This document shows positions 18,147 to 25,827 of a stretch of 64,000 nucleotides of DNA, one piece after another; the first letter of the stretch is position 1; each line of letters starts with the position of its first letter. The DNA lies in the IMG/VR virus record IMGVR_UViG_3300030202_003452, positions 1 to 64,000 of that record. The stretch is one strand, 5' to 3'. The notes beneath the pieces are model-generated. The model had not been told where the DNA came from. It saw nothing but the letters and a program-made list of their open reading frames with translations, and did no database searches. Made by a program: the position numbers and the translations under genes. The DNA is from a virus.

Positions 18147-18173
18147 ATATAAAAGTCTTTTTTTGGAGTTTAA

Positions 18174-19334
18174 ATGAAAAAAATTACACTAGTTGACGAC
18201 ACAATCTCAAAAGAAGATATAGAGAGATTAGTGGCGTGGCTATCAACCGATGTCCCGCCAAGACTTACAAAAGGCCCAGTAACAATTCAGTTGGAAAATA
18301 AGTGGTCTAATTGGTTAGGAGTTAACAATACTGTTTTTTGTAACTCAGGATCTTCAGCAAATTTACTGATGTTGTGGGCACTGTATGAGGCCGGTAGAAT
18401 ACCTAGGAATGCAAAAATCATAGTACCAGCGATTTCCTGGGCGACAGATTTATCACCAGTTATACAACTTGGCTTTGAGCCGATTATTTGTGATTGTAAC
18501 ATGAAAGACTTGTCTGTTGATATAGATCATTTAAAGCAAATAATTAGAGAAGATCAACCCCATGTCTTGTTACTGGTTTCAGTCTTAGGCTTGGTCCCCG
18601 ACATGCAATCTTTGAAGGATATATGTGATGAAAATAACGTAATTCTTCTAGAAGACACTTGCGAGAGCATGGGTTCTAAGTTTAGAGATAAGAAATTAGG
18701 CACCTTTGGCCTGATGTCTAGTTTTTCCACTTACTTTGGTCATCATATTTCTACGATTGAAGGCGGTTTTGTCAGCACAGATGATGAAGAGTTATATGAA
18801 GTCCTAAAGGCAATTAGGAGCCACGGCTGGACGAGAGACTCGAGTAAATCGTTTCGAGAACGCCATCTGACAGAGTGGAACACTAGCGAATTTGATTCTT
18901 TATATACTTTTTATTATTCTGGGTTTAATTTAAGATCTACTGATTTACAAGCCTATATTGGCCTGGGCCAAATTGACAAACTAGACCAGATCTCAAAAAT
19001 CAGGAACAGGAATTTCAAAATATACAATGAGAAGTTTAGTGATATATCTCCAATAATTTCTGAGGATACAAATTATATTTCAAACTTTGCATATCCTATA
19101 ATTCATGAAAACAGAACTCAGATAGTTGAAAATTTAATTAAAAATAATGTAGAGGTTCGACCATTGATTTGTGGTTCTATGGGAAATCAGCCCTTTTATG
19201 TCAAGAATTATGGGAAAAATAATTTAAAGAACTCTAGTGTTGTTGACAAAAATGGCCTGTATATACCCAACCATGATAAGTTATCAGAGGAAGAGGTCAA
19301 CCTGGTGGTTGATATAGTTAGGGAGAGTGTATGA
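18174..19334 (+). CDS. DegT/StrS-fold PLP enzyme, ColD-like 3-dehydratase
   Basis: 386 residues of the DegT/DnrJ/EryC1/StrS family (FCNSGSSANLLMLWAL, LEDTCESMGS, FNLRSTDLQAYIGLGQ). Where aminotransferases of this family carry the PLP-binding lysine (K, five residues before the GEGG-like motif), this protein reads FGHHISTIEGG with His190. The Lys-to-His change marks the deoxygenating members ColD and the CDP-hexose dehydrase E1 (RfbH). ColD removes the 3-hydroxyl from GDP-4-keto-6-deoxymannose, the Gmd product. The next gene is gmd, which supports a ColD-type role. An aminotransferase is unlikely without the lysine. Confidence 0.82.
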   Translation: MKKITLVDDTISKEDIERLVAWLSTDVPPRLTKGPVTIQLENKWSNWLGVNNTVFCNSGSSANLLMLWALYEAGRIPRNAKIIVPAISWATDLSPVIQLGFEPIICDCNMKDLSVDIDHLKQIIREDQPHVLLLVSVLGLVPDMQSLKDICDENNVILLEDTCESMGSKFRDKKLGTFGLMSSFSTYFGHHISTIEGGFVSTDDEELYEVLKAIRSHGWTRDSSKSFRERHLTEWNTSEFDSLYTFYYSGFNLRSTDLQAYIGLGQIDKLDQISKIRNRNFKIYNEKFSDISPIISEDTNYISNFAYPIIHENRTQIVENLIKNNVEVRPLICGSMGNQPFYVKNYGKNNLKNSSVVDKNGLYIPNHDKLSEEEVNLVVDIVRESV

Positions 19335-20308
19335 AGACAGCAATTATAACGGGAGTTACTGGTCAGGATGGATCTTATTTGTCCGAAATGTTATTGGGAA
19401 TGGGGTATCGAGTTGTAGGCCTTAAGAGAAGAACTTCTTTGATATGTACTGATAGAATTGATCATCTGATGAGTAATCCGAATTTTATATTAAGATATTA
19501 TAGTCTTCATGACTCCGGGGTGCTCTATTCATTACTGCAGCAATATAAGCCTGATGAGTTTTATAATCTAGCAGCCCAGTCGCACGTGAAAGTCTCCTTT
19601 GAGACCCCAGAGGAAACTGTTGCTACGATTGCAATGGGAACTTTGAGGATATTAGAGGCAATTAGGCACACTGACCCAACGATAAAATTTTATCAAGCAT
19701 CATCTTCTGAAATGTTTGGTGACAACCCAGAACACCCACAGAGTGAAAAGACTGCTCTAATGCCAGCCAGCCCATATGCTTGTGCAAAAGTATTTGCGCA
19801 CAATTTGTGTAATAACTACAGAAAAAGTTATGGTATGTTTATTTCTTGTGGGATATTGTTTAACCATGAATCTCCTAGAAGAGGAGAAACATTTGTAACC
19901 AGAAAGATAACAATTGCAGCAGCAAGAATAAAACTAGGATTACAAGACAAGTTATACCTAGGAAACCTAGATGCAAAAAGAGATTGGGGTCATGCTGAAG
20001 ATTACGTAAATGCAATGTGGCTAATGCTACAGAAAGATACACCAGGTGATTATGTTGTGGCAACGGGAAAAACATATACAGTAAAACAGTTTCTGCATCA
20101 AGTCTTTGAAATAGCCGACTTATCAGTTGAAGACTACGTTGAAATAGATCCAAAGTTATTTAGGCCACATGAGGTTCCATTACTGCTAGGAGATCCTTCA
20201 AAAGCAAAACTTGAGTTGGGCTGGGAACCTAAATACGAACTGCGAGGACTAGCGGAGGCAATGTATTTTGCAGATCTAGAAAAGATCAAAAAAGAGAATA
20301 ATTTGTAA
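19331..20308 (+). CDS. gmd: GDP-mannose 4,6-dehydratase
   Basis: 325 residues. ITGVTGQDGSYL binds NADP; YNLAAQSHV, QASSSEMFG and SPYACAK (catalytic Tyr and Lys), then NHESPRRGETFVTRKI and RDWGHAEDYV are the signature segments of Gmd. It converts GDP-mannose to GDP-4-keto-6-deoxymannose, the common precursor of GDP-fucose and GDP-colitose. GDP-mannose must come from the host or from genes outside the window. Overlaps the ColD-like gene by 4 nt. Confidence 0.95.
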   Translation: MKTAIITGVTGQDGSYLSEMLLGMGYRVVGLKRRTSLICTDRIDHLMSNPNFILRYYSLHDSGVLYSLLQQYKPDEFYNLAAQSHVKVSFETPEETVATIAMGTLRILEAIRHTDPTIKFYQASSSEMFGDNPEHPQSEKTALMPASPYACAKVFAHNLCNNYRKSYGMFISCGILFNHESPRRGETFVTRKITIAAARIKLGLQDKLYLGNLDAKRDWGHAEDYVNAMWLMLQKDTPGDYVVATGKTYTVKQFLHQVFEIADLSVEDYVEIDPKLFRPHEVPLLLGDPSKAKLELGWEPKYELRGLAEAMYFADLEKIKKENNL

Positions 20309-20324
20309 TAGTTTTGGGGTTTGT

Positions 20325-21182
20325 ATGAAGAAAGTTATAGTAACAGGTGGCTGTGGTTTTGTCGGCAGTAATTTGGTAGATCTTTTGATAGAGCAATCAT
20401 ATGAAGTAATTGTCATTGACGATTTATCTTATGGCAAAAAAGAAAATTGCAACCCATCTGCAAAATATATATTTGATGATTTTAAGAAATATTTGTCCAC
20501 CCCATCAATAGGTCTTGAGGGTGTAGAGGTAATTTTTCATATCGCAGCAGAAGCAAGAATACAGCCATCTTTTGATGATCCTTTATATACTTGTGAAAAC
20601 AATTCTTATGGTACTGCTGTTGTTTGTGAATACGCTAGAAAAAATAACTGCATGGTGGTTTATGCAGGATCCAGTTCGTTTTATGGAGGGGTTTATCTTA
20701 ACCCATATGCTTTTGCAAAATGGCAGGGGGAAGAAACTATTAAAATGTACACAAAAGTTTATGGAATCAAGAGTGGGATTGCAAGGTTTTTTAATGTTTA
20801 CGGACCAAGAAACCCTAGAATTGGACAATACACACCTGTCGTGGCAATCTTTGAAGAACAGATGAAGAACAAAAGCCCCCTGACAATAGTCGGGGATGGC
20901 ATGCAAAGAAGGGACTTTACACACGTTTATGACATATGTTCCGGCCTAATCGCTATTTCAAAAAAAGACAGGGAATGTAAAGTTTATAATCTTGGGACAG
21001 GAAGGAACTATTCGATAAATGAACTGGCAGACATGTTTGGTGGCGAAAAGAAACATCTACCAGCGAGACCAGGAGAGGCAAGAAATACCCTAGCAGACAT
21101 CTCAGAGTCGATAAAGGAATTAGATTGGCAACCCAAACGTCAGTTGTTTGACTATGTACAGGAGATAAAAAATGGCCTATAA
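20325..21182 (+). CDS. NAD-dependent sugar epimerase/dehydratase
   Basis: 285 residues, extended SDR. VTGGCGFVGSNLVDLL binds NAD, IAAEARIQPSFDDP and GSSSFYGG follow, and NPYAFAKWQGEE gives the Tyr-XXX-Lys pair; RFFNVYGPRNP and RRDFTHVYDIC are typical of UDP-glucose 4-epimerase-like enzymes. The C-terminal domain (LPARPGEARNTLAD) is also standard. The substrate cannot be told; an NDP-hexose 4-epimerase is the best guess. It follows gmd by 16 nt and overlaps the sulfotransferase gene by 11 nt. Confidence 0.85.
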   Translation: MKKVIVTGGCGFVGSNLVDLLIEQSYEVIVIDDLSYGKKENCNPSAKYIFDDFKKYLSTPSIGLEGVEVIFHIAAEARIQPSFDDPLYTCENNSYGTAVVCEYARKNNCMVVYAGSSSFYGGVYLNPYAFAKWQGEETIKMYTKVYGIKSGIARFFNVYGPRNPRIGQYTPVVAIFEEQMKNKSPLTIVGDGMQRRDFTHVYDICSGLIAISKKDRECKVYNLGTGRNYSINELADMFGGEKKHLPARPGEARNTLADISESIKELDWQPKRQLFDYVQEIKNGL

Positions 21183-21786
21183 CCATGCCAAGGGTCTTTC
21201 TTATATTTATGAAGACAAAGGCATATGTTTCGTGCCTATACCTAAAAACAGCAGCACAACAATTAGAAGATTAAACCCTGACTATAGAGTTTCAAACTTT
21301 TTGGATGACCCAACAATATTAGAAAACTATAAAACGATATGTGTTGTTAGGGATCCTTTCGAAAGATTTTGCAGTGCATATATTGAGATAAACAAGAGAG
21401 CGCTTGGCGATGGCGTAGAGACTAGGAAAAAAAAATTTTTTAAGATACATGGTGAGCCAAAAAGATTTTACTCTTTCATAGAAGAGGTGCATGATTATGG
21501 TTTTTTTGATGCACATATTGAACCACAAATGTTTTATATGACAGACTTAGACAATAACATTGTAATAGATAAGGTCTATAAAATAGAAGAGACCAATTTA
21601 CTTCTAGAGAATGAATTTTCTATTATTAATTCTAGTCATTATAACAAAAACTCTGGTGTTGCAAAATCCACAATATCACAGTATCTAAGAAACAACAAAG
21701 AACTTTCACGTATGGTTTTAAAAATGTACAGGAAAGATATTGATTTTATTTTAAATTTTAAGGAGCAAAAAAATGAAAGATCATAA
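21172..21786 (+). CDS. Sulfotransferase-like protein (carbohydrate sulfotransferase family)
   Basis: 204 residues. VPIPKNSSTTIRRL (Lys25) matches the 5'-phosphosulfate-binding loop and VVRDPFERFCSAY (Arg60, Ser68) the 3'-phosphate-binding motif of PAPS-dependent sulfotransferases. It should transfer sulfate from host PAPS to a hydroxyl, most likely on the glycan built by the island. There is no membrane anchor. It is the last enzyme of the island; its end overlaps the start of a small conserved phage gene by 14 nt. Confidence 0.82.
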   Translation: MAYNHAKGLSYIYEDKGICFVPIPKNSSTTIRRLNPDYRVSNFLDDPTILENYKTICVVRDPFERFCSAYIEINKRALGDGVETRKKKFFKIHGEPKRFYSFIEEVHDYGFFDAHIEPQMFYMTDLDNNIVIDKVYKIEETNLLLENEFSIINSSHYNKNSGVAKSTISQYLRNNKELSRMVLKMYRKDIDFILNFKEQKNERS

Positions 21787-21982
21787 ATTATCAAACCAAG
21801 CCGTCGGAGCAATTATGATGGCCCTTCAAAAATCTCTTATGGAGCAATCGGACATCACACCGGTCCTTCGAGGATTCAAGGTACAGGTAGATGATGCAGG
21901 GGAACTTGTAATCGTTAATCCACCAACCGTGAAAGTTCCTCAAGCCAAGGCGACACCGACAATCCTTACAGGAGATGAGTGA
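21773..21982 (+). CDS. Small phage protein of unknown function
   Basis: 69 residues, not recognised. The N-terminal half (AVGAIMMALQKSLMEQSDI) looks helical; the rest (FKVQVDDAGELVIVNPPTVKV) looks like strands. It has no cysteines or membrane segment. AAGGAG lies just upstream of the ATG. It overlaps both the sulfotransferase gene and the zinc-ribbon gene, so it is translated in the same run. Confidence 0.8.
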   Translation: MKDHKLSNQAVGAIMMALQKSLMEQSDITPVLRGFKVQVDDAGELVIVNPPTVKVPQAKATPTILTGDE

Positions 21983-22245
21983 TGCCAAAGTATCACTATA
22001 ACTGCCCATCTTGTGATCAGGGATACTACCTTTATCATGGAATGAGCGAAGAACACAACAAGTGTCTTCACTGTGGACAGGAAACTGTCTATAGGGTGCC
22101 TGAAATGCCTCATATTCGTCGAGAAAACAAGTCGGAAGGTGGTAAGGTAGGGGACGAAGTTAAGAACGCTATAGAGGAAAATAGAGCGATTCTTGAACAA
22201 GAAAAAAAGAGGGCACGCAACAATAATTGGGAACCAAACACATGA
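21982..22245 (+). CDS. FmdB-like zinc-ribbon protein
   Basis: 87 residues from ATG 21982, which overlaps the previous stop (ATGATG context; the GTG at 21979 is less likely). CPSC at 8-11 and CLHC at 28-31 form a zinc ribbon like that of FmdB regulatory proteins, starting MPKYHYNC. The rest is a charged helix. Such small zinc ribbons are frequent near late-transcription genes of T4-like marine phages; function unknown. Confidence 0.82.
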   Translation: MPKYHYNCPSCDQGYYLYHGMSEEHNKCLHCGQETVYRVPEMPHIRRENKSEGGKVGDEVKNAIEENRAILEQEKKRARNNNWEPNT

Positions 22246-22634
22246 CATTAGAACTATGGCTTATATTTGCATTAACAATCTCACTCATTCTTAATGGGTT
22301 TTTGGTCTGGTTTTCACGAGAGCAATCAACAAGAATTACCTATGTTTCTCAAAATATTGGGGATTTAGTTGAATTAGTTGCTAATTATCGTGATCATCTT
22401 AAGGCTATCTATCAACTTGATACGTATTATGGGGACGAAAACATCCAACACCTTTTCGCCCATACACGTTCTCTTATTACTATTTTGGAAGAAGAGTACG
22501 CGGACGTGTCATCGTTGACAGAGGCTTTAGAGATCGAATTTTCCGAGGAGTCTGATGGTGAAGAAGAAATCGAGGAGCAAAAACCCTATGGGGAGAATGT
22601 ATTTTACGCAGGATCACGAGAACGCAATTCTTAA
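22242..22634 (+). CDS. Small single-pass membrane protein, unknown function
   Basis: 130 residues from ATG 22242, overlapping the previous stop (ATGA); the in-frame TTG at 22227 lies deeper in the zinc-ribbon gene. Residues about 4-26 (LWLIFALTISLILNGFLVWF) are a membrane helix, followed by a soluble helical region and a very acidic tail. Not recognised. Its 3' end overlaps the sigma factor gene by 47 nt. Confidence 0.75.
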   Translation: MTLELWLIFALTISLILNGFLVWFSREQSTRITYVSQNIGDLVELVANYRDHLKAIYQLDTYYGDENIQHLFAHTRSLITILEEEYADVSSLTEALEIEFSEESDGEEEIEEQKPYGENVFYAGSRERNS

Positions 22635-23256
22635 GTATTGTGTCTCTGAAGACCGAGCAGAGAAAGAGGTATTATATGGAGATTGGATTCAACCAGCCTT
22701 TAACGAAATGGTTGATAAAATTGTATTCGCGTACAAGTTTACCTCTCTCCCAAACATTGACGAACTTAGAATGGAGTGCAAGGTATGGTTAACAACAATT
22801 TTAGACAAGTACGATCCGAACAGAGGCTCAAAAGCGTTCTCGTACTTTTCAGTTATCACAAAAAATTGGTTTATTCACAAAGTAAAAAAGAACACTAAGC
22901 GTTTACAGCGTGAGGTGCCTTATGAGGAAGCAGAGTTGGAACTTCAAACTAACTTTGTGGACCCTGGGGATCAATTTATAAGGGAGTCCATAAACACTGA
23001 GTTTTGGAACAACTTATGGGTAGAGATTGACACTTGGGACTCTGACTTTGAGAAAGAACAAGAGCGAAAAGTTTATGAAGCCGTAAAAATTGTTTTGTCA
23101 TCTGTTGAGGAAATCGACATCTTTAACAAGAAAGCAATTTATCTTTACCTACGAGAAATCACGGGTATGAATACCAAGCAAATTGTAACTCAACTCAACA
23201 AAATGAGGGAAAGGTACAGAGAGTTTAAGGTAGATTGGGATGACGGTAAAATCTAA
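22588..23256 (+). CDS. 55: T4 gp55-like late-transcription sigma factor
   Basis: 222 residues from ATG 22588 (GAGGAG at 22572-22577). An in-frame ATG at 22555 with GAGGAG 4 nt upstream is possible but would give an 80-nt overlap. YFTQDHENAILKYC aligns in style with the start of T4 gp55, and the core YDPNRGSKAFSYFSVITKNW then FIHKVKKNTKRL matches sigma region 2 (core binding and -10 recognition), as in T4 (FDETKYKNPHAYIT...). gp55 is the minimal sigma that directs host RNA polymerase to late promoters together with the sliding clamp. The C-terminal part is longer than in T4 and not assigned. Five CTATTTA sites in gaps are candidates for its target. Confidence 0.85.
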   Translation: MGRMYFTQDHENAILKYCVSEDRAEKEVLYGDWIQPAFNEMVDKIVFAYKFTSLPNIDELRMECKVWLTTILDKYDPNRGSKAFSYFSVITKNWFIHKVKKNTKRLQREVPYEEAELELQTNFVDPGDQFIRESINTEFWNNLWVEIDTWDSDFEKEQERKVYEAVKIVLSSVEEIDIFNKKAIYLYLREITGMNTKQIVTQLNKMRERYREFKVDWDDGKI

Positions 23257-23263
23257 CTGAAAC

Positions 23264-23270
23264 CTATTTA
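23264..23270 (+). promoter_or_regulatory. CTATTTA motif, candidate late promoter
   Basis: CTATTTA in the 19-nt gap between the sigma factor gene and the 98-residue gene, ending 5 nt before the ATG at 23276. It lies upstream of the whole baseplate block. If the motif acts as a -10 element, the first gene would be leaderless. Confidence 0.45.
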
Positions 23271-23275
23271 AATGT

Positions 23276-23572
23276 ATGAGTAATAGCGAAAAACATATTA
23301 AAGAAGCCATTAAAAACATTGAAGAAGACCGACAAATCACACGAGAGTTGCTTGATGATGCCATCAAGTGGCTTTCTGTTGATGAGGCCCGACACAATCA
23401 AATTGGTGGCGTTTTGGCAAAGTATGTAGAAACCCTGCAGAGGTCCAACGAGCAGTTGGTCAAGTTGTGTGGCCTTATGAAAAAAGGTGAAAACACTTCT
23501 GACGAATTGACCGATAAGGACTTCGCAGGGATTTTTGATGCAATACAGAATTCCGAGAAAGAAGATAAATGA
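23276..23572 (+). CDS. Small acidic helical protein, unknown function
   Basis: 98 residues, helical and charged (HIKEAIKNIEEDRQITRELL), with no membrane segment. Not recognised. The ATG has no visible Shine-Dalgarno site; a CTATTTA motif ends 5 nt before it. It overlaps the lytic baseplate gene by 4 nt (ATGA), so it is probably the first gene of the baseplate operon. Confidence 0.75.
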   Translation: MSNSEKHIKEAIKNIEEDRQITRELLDDAIKWLSVDEARHNQIGGVLAKYVETLQRSNEQLVKLCGLMKKGENTSDELTDKDFAGIFDAIQNSEKEDK

Positions 23573-24792
23573 GCATTTTCACACCCCAACAGGTACGTAG
23601 TTTTTCTGATCGTTTAAGTAGTCGTGCAGACTTGTTTCAAGAAGCGTTCATTGATTCCATTTTTGATAACTTACCAGATGTATTTAATGCCACGGTGTTA
23701 TCGGATAATAACCCTTCAGATAGCGATGGTACGAGAATTGTATTAGATGATCAATCTTATATCCTTGCAAGGATTCGGCCAACTAGAGCACTCAATAGAA
23801 TCTACCCAGATCCACTTGATGCTGCGTGCTTAAATATCGCTCGTAAATTAATTAATATGCATCCACAATGTGTTTTTGAGGTAACCAACGATTTCGAAGC
23901 ACCAAATTTTGGAGATGAGATCGAATGCAGAAGAATCAAGGAGTCAAATGGTCAAAAAGCAGTTCTTTTTGCTACAAGAATCACAAAAAGAACAACCTCT
24001 GCTACAATTCTTCGAAAAAGAAGACAGTTGGCAATGAGTGCTTTTGCCGATTCAAACTCGGCACCTTCAACTATTGGAGAATCATCTACAAATCCAAGAA
24101 AATCTACCAACAATGTATCGACTGTTTATACCCTACAGCAATACAAGGACTTTGTTCCGGCACTTACTGGCTTTCTTGATGATATTTCCTCCCATGAGAC
24201 TGGACGTACTGGTCCTGATTCCTACGATGCTTACAATTGTGGCGCAACGGGTGAATGTAATGACACTGTTGTTCAAGAGTTTGGTAGATGGAAAAATGGC
24301 GCCGGTAAGTTATCAACCAAAACCATAGCAGAAATTAGAGCATCTCAAAATAAAAGAAGCGCAGGCAATCTGGGTGTTGGAGTTTTTGCAGTTGGAAGGT
24401 ACCAACTTGTAGGCTCCTTTGACAAAAGATCACAGACATTTCAAGAAACAATTGCTGCTCTGAATATTGATCAAAGCCAAGTATTTAACAAAGAAATCCA
24501 AGATGCTATGGGTGCTTATTTAATCTTGAGCAGCAAAAGACCGGTCTTGCACGGCTATATGGTTGACAAGCATGACGATGCCATCGCGGCAGCACATGCA
24601 ATAGCGGAGGAGTGGGCATCTTACCCATCTCAATACGGAGCCAATAAGGGACAAAGTGTGTATAAAGGGGTTGGTAATAACGCTGCTGCAAAAAAAGATA
24701 GCAAAAACCCAGAAGGTGTTGCACAAAGACTCAGGGGTTGGAAAAACACTTTTCTATCAAATGCAAAAGTGAAGGAGATACTGGGGATATAA
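23569..24792 (+). CDS. Baseplate-hub-like protein with lambda R-type lytic transglycosylase domain
   Basis: 407 residues. Residues about 1-135 are an unassigned domain. Residues about 200-400 resemble the lambda endolysin (GH104): LTGFLDDISSHETGR holds the candidate catalytic Glu210, FAVGRYQLVGSFDK (Gly276-Gln279) matches GAGRYQLLSRWWD of lambda R, and EEWASYPSQYGANKG matches its WASLPGAGYGQ. A murein-cutting domain on a structural-size protein just before the baseplate genes suggests the role of T4 gp5, whose lysozyme opens the cell wall during DNA entry. A free endolysin remains possible, but the extra N-terminal domain and lack of membrane helpers beside it favour the virion. Confidence 0.75.
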   Translation: MSIFTPQQVRSFSDRLSSRADLFQEAFIDSIFDNLPDVFNATVLSDNNPSDSDGTRIVLDDQSYILARIRPTRALNRIYPDPLDAACLNIARKLINMHPQCVFEVTNDFEAPNFGDEIECRRIKESNGQKAVLFATRITKRTTSATILRKRRQLAMSAFADSNSAPSTIGESSTNPRKSTNNVSTVYTLQQYKDFVPALTGFLDDISSHETGRTGPDSYDAYNCGATGECNDTVVQEFGRWKNGAGKLSTKTIAEIRASQNKRSAGNLGVGVFAVGRYQLVGSFDKRSQTFQETIAALNIDQSQVFNKEIQDAMGAYLILSSKRPVLHGYMVDKHDDAIAAAHAIAEEWASYPSQYGANKGQSVYKGVGNNAAAKKDSKNPEGVAQRLRGWKNTFLSNAKVKEILGI

Positions 24793-25826
24793 TGAGTATT
24801 GAAAACAACAAAATGATAACCTTAGGCTCAGCCTATTCAGTTGGGTATGATAAAAGAAGAATGATTCAACAGTCTAACGACAATTTGGTAAAGAAAAAAC
24901 CAGAATTGTTTGAGTCTGGGGTCTTTCTCATTAAAGACAATGAAGACTTGCCAAGTTTCGGACCAGTTATGGGACTAGAGAAGATCGTCTCTAGATCTAA
25001 AAACCAGAATGGTCCCACAGGTGGCCGTATATTGTTTACAAAAGATAATTACGGACCTGTTCATTCTGGCCTAGGAGGTGCCGGAGGCACTCAGTGTGAG
25101 GCCATAGATATTGTTGTAGGATCACTTGGTAATGAGTCAAGGGTTTATACCTCTGACATACAGTCGAGAGCAAACTTTGCCTCTGATGCAGCCAGAATCT
25201 ATCTTACCGAGAGGGGATCCCTGGAACATTATTTTGGCTTAGGTACACCAAACACCTGTTTTGCTGCTAATATGAAGTCCGGTATTGGCATCAAAGCAGA
25301 TCATACATATGCAATAGGGCGCGAAGAAGTTAGAATTTTAGTTGGGTCCGCAAATTTTACACCCAAAGATTCCTCTGACCTATTGGCGACTGGTATTCGA
25401 AGTATTAAACCCAAGATTACTTTGGCAAGAACAACAGAAAAAGATATTCAAGCAGCAGTCTTAGGTGGAAACCTTAAAGAGTACCTTAGAAAACTTGTAA
25501 AAAAGATAATGAAAATACACTCAAAAGTTCAAACTCTTGAACAAAAATTAATAAAATTAGAAATATCTTATGCTGTCCACAACCATCAGGGTGCTGGGGT
25601 AGGGGTTATTCAAACAGCCCCAGCAGTCAATGCTGTTACGCATACTGGCGGTAGTGTTCCGAATTTCTTTAAGGATACGTTATCAAACATATTGGATAAT
25701 GTAAATACCAACATTGAACAATTAGAGTCGCTCGGACTTTCTTCTTTTTCAACTAGTGCAGAAACAGACGAGTTAATACAGGGCGCCGGCGACATTTGCA
25801 GCAGCACAGTATTCATAGGAAAATAA
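24792..25826 (+). CDS. Probable baseplate spike or hub protein
   Basis: 344 residues from ATG 24792, one base overlapping the previous TAA; the in-frame TTG at 24738 lies inside the previous gene. Residues about 100-210 are rich in short strands and Gly/Ala/Ile (SDAARIYLTERGSLEHYFGL, GIGIKADHTYAIGREEVRIL), like trimeric spike repeats, followed by a coiled-coil near 230-265 (KLVKKIMKIHSKVQTLEQKL). I infer a spike partner of the lytic hub protein from position and composition; there is no firm family match. Confidence 0.65.
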   Translation: MSIENNKMITLGSAYSVGYDKRRMIQQSNDNLVKKKPELFESGVFLIKDNEDLPSFGPVMGLEKIVSRSKNQNGPTGGRILFTKDNYGPVHSGLGGAGGTQCEAIDIVVGSLGNESRVYTSDIQSRANFASDAARIYLTERGSLEHYFGLGTPNTCFAANMKSGIGIKADHTYAIGREEVRILVGSANFTPKDSSDLLATGIRSIKPKITLARTTEKDIQAAVLGGNLKEYLRKLVKKIMKIHSKVQTLEQKLIKLEISYAVHNHQGAGVGVIQTAPAVNAVTHTGGSVPNFFKDTLSNILDNVNTNIEQLESLGLSSFSTSAETDELIQGAGDICSSTVFIGK

Positions 25827-25827
25827 C

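Noticed and set aside
22242-23256. Programmed frameshift joining the membrane-protein gene and the sigma gene
   Set aside because: The genes overlap in different frames, but I see no slippery heptamer with a following structure, and each product is complete on its own.
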